Shown: positions 1 to 8,039, numbered from the stretch's first letter. The stretch: 64,000 nt of DNA from Slackia exigua ATCC 700122 (GCF_000162875.1 NZ_GG700631.1:172258-236257), one strand, 5' to 3'. Notes: generated by a model not told the origin, from the letters alone. A program made the numbers and translations.

Positions 1-315
1 TCCGTGCTCCTGCACATACCCTATGCCTGCCATGCCGAGTCCAGCGATGAAGACTCCGAGCGCCATAAGCCAGGGCGACGGATGCTTGTCGCCCAGCCAT
101 CCGAACAGAGGCTGGATGACCGCAGACGCGATATTGGCCGCGAATACGAGCATGGTCGCCTCGAAATAGGAGTATCCGCTTCCCACAACGAGAAAAGGAA
201 GGACGGCGGAAAGGGCCCCTTGGTTGATGTCGGAGCACACGTGCCCCGTCATGGTGAGGTAGTTGGCGAGCGCATCGCCGCCCGATCGTTCTGTCGCGTT
301 CTTTCTCGCCGTCAT
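1..315 (-). CDS. MFS efflux transporter, Fsr (fosmidomycin-resistance) type, N-terminal part
   Basis: An open frame with no stop runs off the left edge of the window; the 105 N-terminal residues are visible. After a short cytoplasmic leader comes a GHVCSDINQGALSAVLPFLV stretch, a second membrane segment ending in AVIQPLFGW, then the loop LGDKHPSPW and a third membrane segment. The H-(x)n-D-x-x-Q-G and GW-x-x-DK-x-P-x-PW pattern is that of the Fsr branch of the major facilitator superfamily, 12-helix proton-driven drug exporters. The ATG at 315 follows a weak GGGGAAG and its ATGA overlaps the stop of an upstream 30-codon leader ORF, so translation may be coupled. Substrate cannot be told from this fragment. 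Confidence 0.85.
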   Translation of the reverse strand, partial: MTARKNATERSGGDALANYLTMTGHVCSDINQGALSAVLPFLVVGSGYSYFEATMLVFAANIASAVIQPLFGWLGDKHPSPWLMALGVFIAGLGMAGIGYVQEHG

Positions 316-404
316 CCGCGCAATCTTCCCCATAGATCCGCTATTCGCATTCGCATTCGCATTCGCATTCGCATTCGCATTCGCATTCGCATTCGCATTC
401 GCAT
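312..404 (-). CDS. 30-codon leader ORF of (Met-Arg) repeats, overlapping the MFS start
   Basis: Reading the hexamer repeat on the minus strand gives ATG-CGA repeated ten times, then IADLWGRLRG and a TGA whose bases overlap the ATG of the MFS gene (ATGA). A GGAGGA sits at 414-419, nine bases before the first ATG, which is a better Shine-Dalgarno than the MFS gene has itself. This looks like a translated, translationally coupled leader whose length in whole codon pairs depends on repeat number. No homologue is claimed; it could be fortuitous. Confidence 0.4.
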   Translation of the reverse strand: MRMRMRMRMRMRMRMRMRMRIADLWGRLRG

Positions 405-407
405 TCG
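343..407. repeat. ATTCGC hexanucleotide tandem repeat, ten full copies
   Basis: Ten perfect ATTCGC units followed by a partial unit, with no interruptions. The tract begins 28 bp upstream of the MFS start. Such pure short repeats change length by slipped-strand mispairing. Because the unit is six bases, gain or loss keeps the frame of the leader ORF but shifts spacing between any promoter and the MFS gene. Confidence 0.95.
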
Positions 408-635
408 ATGGTATCCTCCGCACTCATCGGAGGCTATCCCTGCAGTTTCAGGTTTTTCAAAATATCGTCAGAGCTGGACCTGACGCGCGTGCGTTCGAGC
501 GCCATTCCTCCACGCCTCGACGCCATGCCGAGGGCTTTCCGAAGAGACCGGAAGAAACCAGGCATCCGAATTTCGCGACGCCGCTGCCTGATGGATTATT
601 CATCGGATTTATCCGATGACGCAGGGCTCTTGGGG

Positions 636-641
636 TATAAT
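636..641 (+). promoter_or_regulatory. -10 box of the tRNA-Gly promoter
   Basis: A perfect TATAAT lies 12 bp before the first base of the tRNA. The -35 region (about 613-618) is weak and overlaps the right arm of an 8-bp palindrome, CATCGGAT-TT-ATCCGATG at 601-618. Confidence 0.7.
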
Positions 642-652
642 CCCTCTGTTTC

Positions 653-726
653 GCGGGTGTAGTTCAATGGTAGAACCTGAGCCTTCCAAGCTCATGACGC
701 GGGTTCGATTCCCGTCACCCGCTCCA
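653..726 (+). tRNA. tRNA-Gly(TCC)
   Basis: A complete cloverleaf can be drawn. The acceptor arms GCGGGTG and CACCCGC pair, the D-arm contains AGTTCAATGGTAGAA, the anticodon loop is CTTCCAA with anticodon TCC, and the T-arm is GGGTTCGATTCCC. The discriminator is T and CCA is encoded (724-726). A -10 box lies upstream and a terminator directly downstream, so it is a single-gene transcript. Confidence 0.97.
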
Positions 727-737
727 CGAATGCACGA

Positions 738-763
738 GAGCCGCCTTCTTCGGGCGGCTCTTT
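738..763 (+). terminator. Rho-independent terminator of tRNA-Gly
   Basis: The stem GAGCCGCC / GGCGGCTC (738-745 and 753-760) with a 7-nt loop is followed by TTTCTC. It lies between the tRNA and the convergent rdgB stop. On the minus strand no T tract follows, so it mainly serves the tRNA. Confidence 0.8.
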
Positions 764-764
764 C

Positions 765-1370
765 TCATTGCAGTCCCGTCTGGAGCTTCGCCTTTAACGC
801 ACGCAGCGCGTTTCCTCGGTGCGATATCGCGTTCTTTTCATCCTGACCCACTTCGGCAAGCGTCTTCTTCTGCCCGAAGGCATCGGGCAGAAACAGCGGG
901 TCGTAACCGAACCCTTCGCTTCCCCGCAGTTCATGGCCGATGCGCCCCTCGATGAAGCCCATCGCATCGGTTCGCGTGCCGTCTTCGTCGATGAAGACGA
1001 GCGCGCAGGCGAATCGCGCCGTGCGCGCGTCATCGGCCACGTCTTCGAGCCCGGCCAGCACCTTCGCATTGTTCGCCGCATCGTCGCCGTGCACCCCGGC
1101 ATAGCGTGCGGAGAAGACGCCCGGCTCGCCGCCGAGCGCATCCACGATGAGGCCCGAGTCGTCCGCAAGCGCGGCAAGACCCGTATGCATATGCGCCGCC
1201 TGCGCCTTGATGAAGGCGTTGCCGGTGAAGTCGTCGGCGTCCTCCGCAGGTTCGGGGTATGGCTCGCATTCCGCAAGCGTCACGAAGCGCCAGCCGGGAA
1301 AGTCGAGCGCGGTGCGGATCTCTTCGACCTTATGCGCGTTGTTGGTCGCGATGACGACGATCTTTTCCAT
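765..1370 (-). CDS. rdgB: XTP/dITP diphosphatase (RdgB/HAM1 family)
   Basis: 201 residues, the usual length of this family, which hydrolyses non-canonical purine nucleoside triphosphates (dITP, XTP) to the monophosphate so they are not built into DNA or RNA. The N-terminal IATNNAHKVEEI is the nucleotide-binding TxN-x-x-K signature. LADDSGLIVDALGG-x-PG-x-FSARYAG is the family's catalytic block, and GFGYDPLF and AISHRG follow in order. A longer reading frame exists upstream, but the ATG at 1370 has an AAGGAG ten bases before it. It is the last gene of the murI-rph-rdgB group, a neighbourhood conserved in many actinobacteria. Confidence 0.95.
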   Translation of the reverse strand: MEKIVVIATNNAHKVEEIRTALDFPGWRFVTLAECEPYPEPAEDADDFTGNAFIKAQAAHMHTGLAALADDSGLIVDALGGEPGVFSARYAGVHGDDAANNAKVLAGLEDVADDARTARFACALVFIDEDGTRTDAMGFIEGRIGHELRGSEGFGYDPLFLPDAFGQKKTLAEVGQDEKNAISHRGNALRALKAKLQTGLQ

Positions 1371-1535
1371 ATCTGCCGATCTCCTTCGTTGAATGGCAGG
1401 CGATCGCATGCCCCGATCGCCGCGGTCGGGACGATGATCGGATGAGATGCGCCGTGCAACGGCTGCATCTCGGTGCCTGCGATGCCCGTACGACCTGAGA
1501 ATGCCCTTATGATGAAGACATCTCTGTAGCGGACG

Positions 1536-2258
1536 CTATCTCCCGACAGCGGCGCGCTGTTTCTCGAGCAGACCGTCGATGCCCGCCTGCGCCATGTCGA
1601 GCATCTCATTCAGCGTCGCCCGCGAGAACGAGACCTGTTCGCCCGTACCCTGAACCTCGACGAGCTCGCCCTTTCCGTTCATGACGACGTTCATGTCTAT
1701 CTCTGCCTGGGAATCCTCGCGATAGTCGAGATCGAGCAGCAGACGTCCGCCCACCATGCCGACGCTTACAGCCGCTACCTGGCCGAACAGCGGATTCGTC
1801 TTGCAACGTCCAGCCATGCGCCACATCTCGAACGCATCCCATGCCGCCACCCAAGCGCCCGTGATGGATGCCGTGCGCGTACCGCCATCGGCCTGAAGGA
1901 CGTCGCAGTCGATCGTCATCGTGACTTCACCGCCCATGCGGCCCATATCGCAGACGTTGCGCAGAGAACGCCCGATCAGGCGCTCGATTTCCTGGCTGCG
2001 GCCTTTGCGGCCCTTGGTTTCGCGCGGAGTACGCTTGGTGCCCGCGGCGGGAAGCATGGCGTATTCGGCCGTGAGCCAGCCGAGGCCCGAACCCTTGCGC
2101 CAGCCTGCGACGCGGTCTTCGATCGTCGCGCTCACGAGCACATGCGTATCGCCGAATTTCACCAGGCAACTTCCCGAGGCGTTCTTCATGACGCCCCGTT
2201 CGAGCGTGACGTCGCGCATCGCGCGGTCAAGACGATTATCGACCCTCTGTGCGAACAT
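1536..2258 (-). CDS. rph: Ribonuclease PH
   Basis: 240 residues. This phosphorolytic 3'-5' exoribonuclease trims the 3' end of tRNA precursors using inorganic phosphate and works as a hexamer of dimers. Recognisable blocks are RGVMKNASGSCLVKFGDTHV near the N-terminus, GWLTAEYAMLPAAG, the long arginine-rich RTPRETKGRKGRSQEIERLI that shapes the phosphate site, CDVLQADGGTRTASITGA, and DLDYREDSQAEIDMNVVM. The ATG at 2258 is chosen over an upstream ATG pair because it has AGGA just before it and no SD precedes the longer form. It sits between murI and rdgB on the same strand, with about 165 bp to rdgB. Confidence 0.95.
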   Translation of the reverse strand: MFAQRVDNRLDRAMRDVTLERGVMKNASGSCLVKFGDTHVLVSATIEDRVAGWRKGSGLGWLTAEYAMLPAAGTKRTPRETKGRKGRSQEIERLIGRSLRNVCDMGRMGGEVTMTIDCDVLQADGGTRTASITGAWVAAWDAFEMWRMAGRCKTNPLFGQVAAVSVGMVGGRLLLDLDYREDSQAEIDMNVVMNGKGELVEVQGTGEQVSFSRATLNEMLDMAQAGIDGLLEKQRAAVGR

Positions 2259-2494
2259 AGGTTCCTCTTTTCTCATCAACGTGAATCAACGTGCGATCGG
2301 CATGCGTGCGAAGCGTCCGATGCCGAGGCTCGGCTATCGCGCGGTTTCGACAAGCCGGCACAGGTCAGCAAACGCGACGCAGTCTCCTTCGCTGCATTCC
2401 CTTCCAGGATTCCAGCATGCCACCGGCATGGCTTTCATTGCGAATCACAGCATACGTTTCTTCTCAGCCCGCTCGTCGCCGCACCTCGTTCTCT

Positions 2495-2530
2495 CTATTC
2501 CGATTCCGAAAGCTATTCCAATTCCGAAAG
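2495..2530. repeat. 18-bp tandem duplication at the murI stop codon
   Basis: Two 18-bp units, 2495-2512 and 2513-2530, differ at one base (CTATTCCGATTCCGAAAG against CTATTCCAATTCCGAAAG). The murI stop codon is the CTA at 2513-2515 (TAG on the minus strand), so the second unit is the last coding codons and the first is an untranslated copy just beyond the stop. Confidence 0.85.
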
Positions 2531-3805
2531 CGATACGTGGATAGGATGGGCGATCGGCCTGTTGAATACGCGCGAGCCGAAGTCATGGAAGTCGTCGAGC
2601 GCTTCCGAGGTGGTGTAGAACTCGTAGACGGGAACCGCATCGGGCGATGCGGTCTGACGACGGGCCGTCAGCGTTGCGCGCACGTCGTGCGCAAGCGCTT
2701 CGGACGAAGAGACGAGCAGGACCTTATGCCCCATGACGCCGCCGATCAACGCCTTGAGCAGCGGGTAGTGTGTGCATGCGAGCACGAGCGCGTCCACATG
2801 GCATCGGCGCAGGGGCTCCAGATACTCACGTGCGATCGCCTGGAACGAAGGGCGGATGTACGCCTTCGACGCCATGCTCGTCAGGTCTTCGATCGGACCC
2901 TTCGAAAGCCTGATGCCGTTCTCGACGATCTCGACGAAACGAGGAGTGGCGATACTGAAAACCGTGAGACCTGCGTCGATGGCGCGTATGGCGCGCGGAT
3001 AGCAGTCGCTTTCGATCGTGCCTTTCGTGCCGATGACGCCGACGCGGCCGTTATGCGTGGCCCGCGCTGCCGCACGCGCGCCTGGCTCGACGGCTCCGCG
3101 GACAGGCACCGAGAAGGTCTGCTGCGCCCGCTCGAGCCCGGCGGCCGTCGCCGTATTGCAGGCGATGACGAGCATCTTCACGTTCCTGGCCGTGAGCCAA
3201 CGGCCGATCTGCTGCACGAATTCCGCCACCTCATGCGGGTCGCGGGGGCCGTATGGGCAGCGTGCCGTGTCGCCGAAATACACGATGGATTCGTGCGGCA
3301 TGAGCGCGGCGATCTCGCGTGCGACGGTCAGCCCGCCGTATCCCGAGTCGAACACGCCGATGGGAGCGTTGTCGAATTCAGGAGCGTCGGGTTTGAGAAC
3401 GGCGTCGGATTCAGGGACGTCAAGCTCGGGGGCGGCGGACTTGAAAGCGTTGGCTTCGGGGGCATCGGATCCGAAGGCACCAAACCCAAAGCCGGGAACA
3501 CTTTGCCCGAAGTCGCGAATCTCGGAATCATGGAGTTCGAGGTCGTTCCGGCCGGAACCCGCAGCGTTGCCGCACCTGTCAGAACCCGTAGCAGGGTCGG
3601 GCCCATTGGAACTGGAGCCCGCAGCGTTGCCGCGTCCGTCGGAACCCGAGGAGCTGCAATTGGATCCAGCTGCCCCCAACGCATCGTGGGCAGGTATTTT
3701 CAATGCATCATCACCCGACGCGCCTTCAAACAGCAGCGAATGCGACATATATTCAAAGGCCCCCGTCGGTGCGGACGCTTCCCTTATACGCTCTTGTTCT
3801 CTCAT
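2513..3805 (-). CDS. murI: Glutamate racemase with a long disordered N-terminal extension
   Basis: MurI converts L- to D-glutamate for peptidoglycan. The catalytic domain starts near residue 147 with PIGVFDSGYGGLT (catalytic Asp 153 region), followed by YFGDTARCPYG, the first catalytic cysteine in VIACNTATA, and the second in LACTHYPL. At 430 residues the protein is about 150 longer than normal. The extra part is N-terminal and rich in Gly, Ser, Asp, Ala and Pro, with near-repeats such as GSDGRGNAAGSSSNG / GSDRCGNAAGSGRND and several SDAPE-like units. No ATG, GTG or TTG codon lies close to the domain start, so the extension seems to be translated. An alternative start is Met20. Confidence 0.88.
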   Translation of the reverse strand: MREQERIREASAPTGAFEYMSHSLLFEGASGDDALKIPAHDALGAAGSNCSSSGSDGRGNAAGSSSNGPDPATGSDRCGNAAGSGRNDLELHDSEIRDFGQSVPGFGFGAFGSDAPEANAFKSAAPELDVPESDAVLKPDAPEFDNAPIGVFDSGYGGLTVAREIAALMPHESIVYFGDTARCPYGPRDPHEVAEFVQQIGRWLTARNVKMLVIACNTATAAGLERAQQTFSVPVRGAVEPGARAAARATHNGRVGVIGTKGTIESDCYPRAIRAIDAGLTVFSIATPRFVEIVENGIRLSKGPIEDLTSMASKAYIRPSFQAIAREYLEPLRRCHVDALVLACTHYPLLKALIGGVMGHKVLLVSSSEALAHDVRATLTARRQTASPDAVPVYEFYTTSEALDDFHDFGSRVFNRPIAHPIHVSLSELE

Positions 3806-3880
3806 GTCATAAAGGATACCTCATGTGATGCAAGACGACACGCACCCATCCGAGTTCCAGACGCACGCGTCTCCCTGAGT

Positions 3881-4078
3881 TCCAAAATAAGGAAGTTCTG
3901 AGAGAAAGCGCATTCTGATTCGATCGCAAGACGATGATTATCGTTGCGCGCACAACGAATGGCAATTAGTTTCGTTGCTTTGACAACAAGACAAGATTTG
4001 CCTTCTCTCAGGACTTGAAAATACCGACATCGTCGCGCACATTCGCTAAGGCTTCTCTCGGATCTTTCGAATTTTGGA
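3881..4078. repeat. Inverted-repeat element A (about 198 bp) with two GTTG-N6-CAAC dyads
   Basis: The left end (3881-3906) reads TCCAAAATAAGG then AAGTTCTGAGAGAA. The right end (4053-4078), reverse-complemented, matches it at about 21 of 26 positions. A second right-end-like copy lies about 51 bp inside (4001-4018). The interior carries two short dyads, GTTG-CGCGCA-CAAC (3943-3956) and GTTG-CTTTGA-CAAC (3974-3987), 31 bp apart. The same architecture recurs at 4166-4315 and 42058-42250. It encodes nothing visible; a non-autonomous mobile repeat or a regulatory or structured-RNA element are both possible. Confidence 0.6.
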
Positions 4079-4165
4079 ACCCGAACGATCGCCGATGCCA
4101 CGCCCCGTTTCCAAGGCTGAACCTGGCCGCAATGTTGAAGATCGTAAGCTGAATCCTTCTCCAAT

Positions 4166-4315
4166 GCCAAAATATTGAAGCTTAGTATACCCTCAAGGGG
4201 TATATTTTAGACTATTTTGTTGTTAATACAACGCAATAATGCTGTTCTTGGGACTATTTCGTTGTAGAAGCAACGCAAATTGGATTCAAAATTCTCTAAG
4301 CAGCCGTATTTTGAC
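4166..4315. repeat. Inverted-repeat element C (about 150 bp) with two GTTG-N6-CAAC dyads
   Basis: The ends GCCAAAATATTGAAGCTTAG (4166-4185) and the reverse complement of 4296-4315 (GTCAAAATACGGCTGCTTAG) match at 14-15 of 20 positions. Inside are GTTG-TTAATA-CAAC (4219-4232) and GTTG-TAGAAG-CAAC (4261-4274), exactly 42 bp (four helical turns) apart. It lies 88 bp from element A and shares its end sequence core (CCAAAATA). Confidence 0.55.
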
Positions 4316-4495
4316 ACCGGCATCGGATTTAGGAACCGAAAAGGGGCTATACCCCCCTCGATCGTAACGTTCCGTCCCCTTGATGCAGCGCATGCGCATC
4401 CACCGACCCCGCTCACTGAATTGAGCGGCATATAGGTCGTATCTATCCCCCGTGGTACAGCTCATTTGTGCATCTCCCCTGGCGCGGCCCGTCCG

Positions 4496-5617
4496 TCAAT
4501 CCTCGTCGAATTCGCCCTCATCCTCTATACGGCAGGTGACGACGAACGCCTTGGAGAAGCGGCCGTACGGCTGGTCTATGCGGATGCGATAGCCGTGCAT
4601 CCTGACGATACGCGCCGCGATGGCAAGGCCGAGGCCGCTCCCCTCGCCCGAACGGGAGGCGTCCCCACGCACGAACGGATCGAACAGGGATTGCGCATCG
4701 CCCTCTATGGGTCTGCCTGTGTCGGCCACGACGACATCCGCGACGCCGGCTTTCCGCACGAGCGAAACCAGGATCTCCGTCCCCTCATCGGTATGCCGCA
4801 CGGCATTGGAGATCAGGTTGCCGATCACGCGCTTCAGCTGGACGGCGTCGGCGAAGACGGGAACCGGCTCCTCGGACACCTCGAGCGAAAGCTCCATACC
4901 CGCCGCCTCTACATCGGCATACAGGGCGGCCGCCTCCGCAAGCACAAGCTGCGGAAGATCGACGGTCGCGCGATCAAGATGGAATCCTTCGCTATCGAGC
5001 TTGACGAAATCGAAAAGCGTATTGACCAGGTCGGCCATCTTCGTCGCCTTCGCGACGATCGATTTCAGGTATCGATGCCGGTCGACGGGATCGTCCACCA
5101 TGCCGTCGGCGAGAGCCTGGGACATGCCGACGACGGTCGTGATAGGCGTGCGCAGATCGTGCGCCATATCGCTGATCAGGAGGTTGCGGCGTTCGTAGAA
5201 CAAGGCGCGCTCCTCCTCGCGCGCACGCTGCTCGGCATCGATCCTCCGCTGCGTGAGGGAAGCGAACGCGAAGGCTCCGGCGACGATCGGAAGAACGAGG
5301 AGCGCCACGCAGAAGGCGAGCATGAGGAATATGCCGGACATCTCCGCCAAAGCCACCGGAACGTTGTTTCCTCCGGCGATGGCATCCGACACGGCAGCGA
5401 GCGCAAGGCGCGCCACCTCTCCGAGGCTCGCCTTGCCGATATCCCCCTGGACCAGAATGGTCAACCATGGAATGAGGAAGCCTTGCTCGAGGGACGTCAC
5501 CAGGATTTCGAGCACGGCGATGGCGACGGCGACGGCGATGAACCGTTGAACGAGAAACGCACGCAGGCTCGACGGCGCATCGGCCGCATCCGGCAAAGCC
5601 GCCCGTCTTCTCCCCAT
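4496..5617 (-). CDS. Sensor histidine kinase
   Basis: 373 residues. Two hydrophobic spans (about 24-50 and 108-137) flank a short extracytoplasmic loop, so the protein is membrane-bound. The H box is ISDMAHDLRTPITTVVG, with the phosphorylatable His in HDLRTP. The ATPase domain shows the N box NLISNAVRHTDEG, the D/F box DTGRPIEGDAQSLFDPF and the G box GEGSGLGLAIAARI. It starts two bases after the stop of the response regulator upstream, so the two form an operon. The signal sensed is unknown; the small extracytoplasmic region suggests envelope or membrane stress sensing. Confidence 0.9.
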   Translation of the reverse strand: MGRRRAALPDAADAPSSLRAFLVQRFIAVAVAIAVLEILVTSLEQGFLIPWLTILVQGDIGKASLGEVARLALAAVSDAIAGGNNVPVALAEMSGIFLMLAFCVALLVLPIVAGAFAFASLTQRRIDAEQRAREEERALFYERRNLLISDMAHDLRTPITTVVGMSQALADGMVDDPVDRHRYLKSIVAKATKMADLVNTLFDFVKLDSEGFHLDRATVDLPQLVLAEAAALYADVEAAGMELSLEVSEEPVPVFADAVQLKRVIGNLISNAVRHTDEGTEILVSLVRKAGVADVVVADTGRPIEGDAQSLFDPFVRGDASRSGEGSGLGLAIAARIVRMHGYRIRIDQPYGRFSKAFVVTCRIEDEGEFDED

Positions 5618-5619
5618 GC

Positions 5620-6354
5620 CTACGCCTCCATCCGGTAGCCGAGCCCACGCACCGTGGCGATATAGGCGCCCGGATCGTCCGAAAGCTTCGCGCGCAGCTT
5701 GCTGATCCCTACCATGACGTTATTGCCCGATGCGACGTATTCCTCTCCCCAGCCTTCCTCGAAAATCTGCTGCTTGGTGAAAACACGGCCAGGATGGCTC
5801 ATGAACAGGGAAAGCATGCGGAATTCGACGGGCGTGAGATCGAGGGGCTCATCGCCTCGATGCAACACGCAGGCATCGAGGTCGAGCGTGAGATCGCGCA
5901 CCGAAAGCACGCGCGCGACGCGAAGCGGAGCCTTCGCGGACGGGTCGTCGGGCGATGCGCCGGCAGGCATGCCGTAGGCGCGGCGCAAACACGAGCGCAC
6001 GCGCGCGAGCGCTTCGAGCGGATTGAACGGCTTGGTCAGATAGTCGTCCGCACCCAGATCGAGCCCGATGATCTTGTCGGGATCCTGTCCTTTGGCCGAC
6101 ACCATGATGACGGGCAGGGCGCTCGTCTCGCGCACACGCCTCAGCACCTGGTAGCCGTCTATGCGCGGCATCATGATATCGAGCAGCACCAGGTCGATGC
6201 CGCCCGCCTTGACGGCCCCGAGGGCTTCGGCGCCGTCGACGGCTTCCCGCACGCGATATCCCTCGCTTTCGAGATATAAGCGCAGAAGCTCACGGATATC
6301 CTGATCGTCGTCGGCGATCAGGATGCAACGGGACGATGGGGACCCATAGGTCAT
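5620..6354 (-). CDS. OmpR-family response regulator
   Basis: 244 residues. The receiver domain has the acidic pair in LIADDDQDIRELL, the phosphoacceptor Asp in LVLLDIMMPRIDGYQVL, and the conserved Lys in LTKPFNPLEAL. A winged-helix DNA-binding domain of OmpR/PhoB type follows, with LTPVEFRMLSLFMSHPG and TVRGLGYRMEA. The start at 6354 is set by GAGGAG just upstream; a longer frame upstream has no SD. It is cotranscribed with the histidine kinase two bases downstream and presumably phosphorylated by it. Confidence 0.92.
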   Translation of the reverse strand: MTYGSPSSRCILIADDDQDIRELLRLYLESEGYRVREAVDGAEALGAVKAGGIDLVLLDIMMPRIDGYQVLRRVRETSALPVIMVSAKGQDPDKIIGLDLGADDYLTKPFNPLEALARVRSCLRRAYGMPAGASPDDPSAKAPLRVARVLSVRDLTLDLDACVLHRGDEPLDLTPVEFRMLSLFMSHPGRVFTKQQIFEEGWGEEYVASGNNVMVGISKLRAKLSDDPGAYIATVRGLGYRMEA

Positions 6355-6821
6355 GGCAGCTCCTCGAAATCCGATAGGGGAAACGGGATGTCCTGCGACC
6401 GCACGCGCGGGACGCACCGAATGCTTGCAGGCAATCGATATCTATCGAAGCGGACGGCTTCCACCATACCGCACGGGACGCTCCATGCCCACGCGGCGAA
6501 TCGATCGTCCCCATCATCGAAGACGCATCCGGCTCCAAGCGCTCCGGATGTGCAGGGCTAATCGCACCCTGCGCTTTCATTCGATGCCATAAGCGAAGAT
6601 CCCGGACGCGCATGGCGGAGCGACACCGTTTTCCGCGCGCTCCGCGTCTATGGAGGAGCGCTCGAACGCGCAGGCAAATCGAGGAATGCGCCGATCCTGC
6701 GATAGGAACGCGAGAGACGTCCCGGCCGCGCAGGGCGGCTCGGGACATCGGGACATCGATCGGGCATCGTTCGGCTCTCGCCCGATCGACCGGGGCGGAA
6801 AGCGCCCCGAGGTTCAGCGGC
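6355..6821. other. Intergenic stretch with no gene seen
   Basis: 467 bp between the response-regulator start and the DUF975 stop. I see no credible gene on either strand. It contains the response-regulator promoter and, near its right end, the hairpin listed at 6791-6809. Confidence 0.5.
6791..6809 (-). terminator. Hairpin just downstream of the DUF975 gene
   Basis: CGGGGCG-GAAAG-CGCCCCG, seven GC pairs with a five-base loop, 13 bp beyond the stop of the DUF975 gene. No clear T tract follows, so termination efficiency is uncertain. Confidence 0.45.
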
Positions 6822-7733
6822 TTAGGCCGCCGGGATCTCGGCAGCGGCCGGCATCCCCTCGCCATAGCGCAGCGCCTCGAAGAGGGCGGCGTTCGTCATG
6901 CCGCGGTACGGCTCGACATAGAGAACGCTCAGCAGGCCGAACGTTGGGATGGATAGGATTTCCCAGCCGATGAACGACAGATCGAGGACGAAGGTGCGCC
7001 ATTTCTGGCCCTGCATCATGCGACGGCTCTCGTCAAGCGCCTCGCGCCAGGCCATATCGGGCTTCTCGGTCAGCAGGTATGAAACCATACGGTACTGGTA
7101 GAGCTTCACGATGCCGGGAACCACGAGCACGAGCGTCCAGAGGAAGATGAAGACGTCGCGCAGGATCATGGTCTTGACGATATTGAGATAGGAATGGTCG
7201 AAGCCGAATGCGACCTCCTTGACTCGAGCGGCATCGTTCAGGTTGCGCACGAAGAACCGACGCACGCCCACTTCGACCGGATTGGCGACGAACGCCTGCA
7301 GCAGAATGGCGAAGGCCACGACCACGACGCCTATGATGATGCCTGCATAGAGCAGCGACCTGAGAAGGAGCGACCTCTCTTCGTCGGTCAGGCCGTCGGT
7401 CGTCTCCGTCGCCGATCCGTCGTTCGTCGATGCCAGGTCGGCATCGGATGCCGAAGCGTTCTCGCGCGCCATTCCGCCGTCCGCGACAGCAGCCGTGTCA
7501 GCGGCCGCGCCATCCGACGTATCGGCGGCCGTGCCGTCTTCTACCGCGCCGACCGACGTGATGCCATCCGCCATGAGAGATTCTCCCACCGCGGGATTCG
7601 AAGGCATACCCCCGGCCGAGTAGGCGCCTCCGCCGCAGGCGATCGCGAGGATCAGCGCGACGAACACGGTCTTCCAATAATTCGCTTTGAAAGTCGCCTT
7701 TCCCTTGGCCTTCAAATCCCTACGCGTCCACAT
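6822..7733 (-). CDS. DUF975 family integral membrane protein
   Basis: 303 residues. The N-terminal MWTRRDLKAKGKATFKANYWK followed by a membrane helix is the start seen in DUF975 proteins. The later block, with a membrane span ending VVPGIVKLYQYRMV, then LLTEKPDM-x-WREALDESRRMM-x-GQKWRTF-x-LDLSFIGWEIL, is the most diagnostic part. Between helix 1 and helix 2 (about residues 41-125) is an acidic Ala/Asp/Thr/Ser-rich loop that most family members lack. AGGAGG seven bases upstream supports the ATG at 7733. The family's molecular function is unknown; no operon partner is evident. Confidence 0.85.
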   Translation of the reverse strand: MWTRRDLKAKGKATFKANYWKTVFVALILAIACGGGAYSAGGMPSNPAVGESLMADGITSVGAVEDGTAADTSDGAAADTAAVADGGMARENASASDADLASTNDGSATETTDGLTDEERSLLLRSLLYAGIIIGVVVVAFAILLQAFVANPVEVGVRRFFVRNLNDAARVKEVAFGFDHSYLNIVKTMILRDVFIFLWTLVLVVPGIVKLYQYRMVSYLLTEKPDMAWREALDESRRMMQGQKWRTFVLDLSFIGWEILSIPTFGLLSVLYVEPYRGMTNAALFEALRYGEGMPAAAEIPAA

Positions 7734-8039
7734 GATTGCCTCCTGTGCCGAATGCCAACGCTTTGCGATGTCCCAAGCATACGAAGCGAATCTTTCCGAA
7801 GCCCGAAGGCGACCTTAACGCTTCCTTAATACGAGGAGCATATCGCGCATGCCGAGGAGGCGATAGGCGCACGGGCGACGGCATGTCCCTCTTCCAGGAA
7901 CCTCCGCACGGAAGAGCCCCCTCGAGACCGTCGATCGGACGGCCCTCGGATCTGATCGGCAGGCAGCTTGTTGGAATCGCCCCATCGCAGCCGCGCATGA
8001 ACGGCTCCTCCGGCAGGGCGGATGCCGCGATGCGGACGC
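7734..8039. other. Intergenic stretch with no gene seen
   Basis: 306 bp that carry the DUF975 promoter region and the downstream end of the ABC exporter transcript. I see no gene, repeat or strong hairpin here. Confidence 0.5.

Larger units (their letters stand above)
3806..4495. other. AT-richer gene-free stretch between murI and the histidine kinase
   Basis: This 690-bp stretch has clearly lower GC than its surroundings and no credible gene. It holds two inverted-repeat elements (3881-4078 and 4166-4315) and, at 4187-4205, a small hairpin TATACCC-TCAAG-GGGTATA followed by TTTTAG. The promoter of murI must lie at its left end. Short open frames on the minus strand cross the elements and are not believed. 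Confidence 0.6.

Noticed and set aside
4-619. Plus-strand ORFs with RIRIRI or FAFAFA runs
   Set aside because: They are read-through of the ATTCGC hexamer; the minus strand of 1-315 is a clear MFS gene.
2291-3901. A 536-codon plus-strand ORF
   Set aside because: It lies opposite murI, which has all catalytic motifs; composition is Arg/Gly-rich as expected of a shadow frame.
3802-4431. Two short minus-strand ORFs between murI and the histidine kinase
   Set aside because: They run across the inverted-repeat elements, lack SD sequences and show no protein-like composition.
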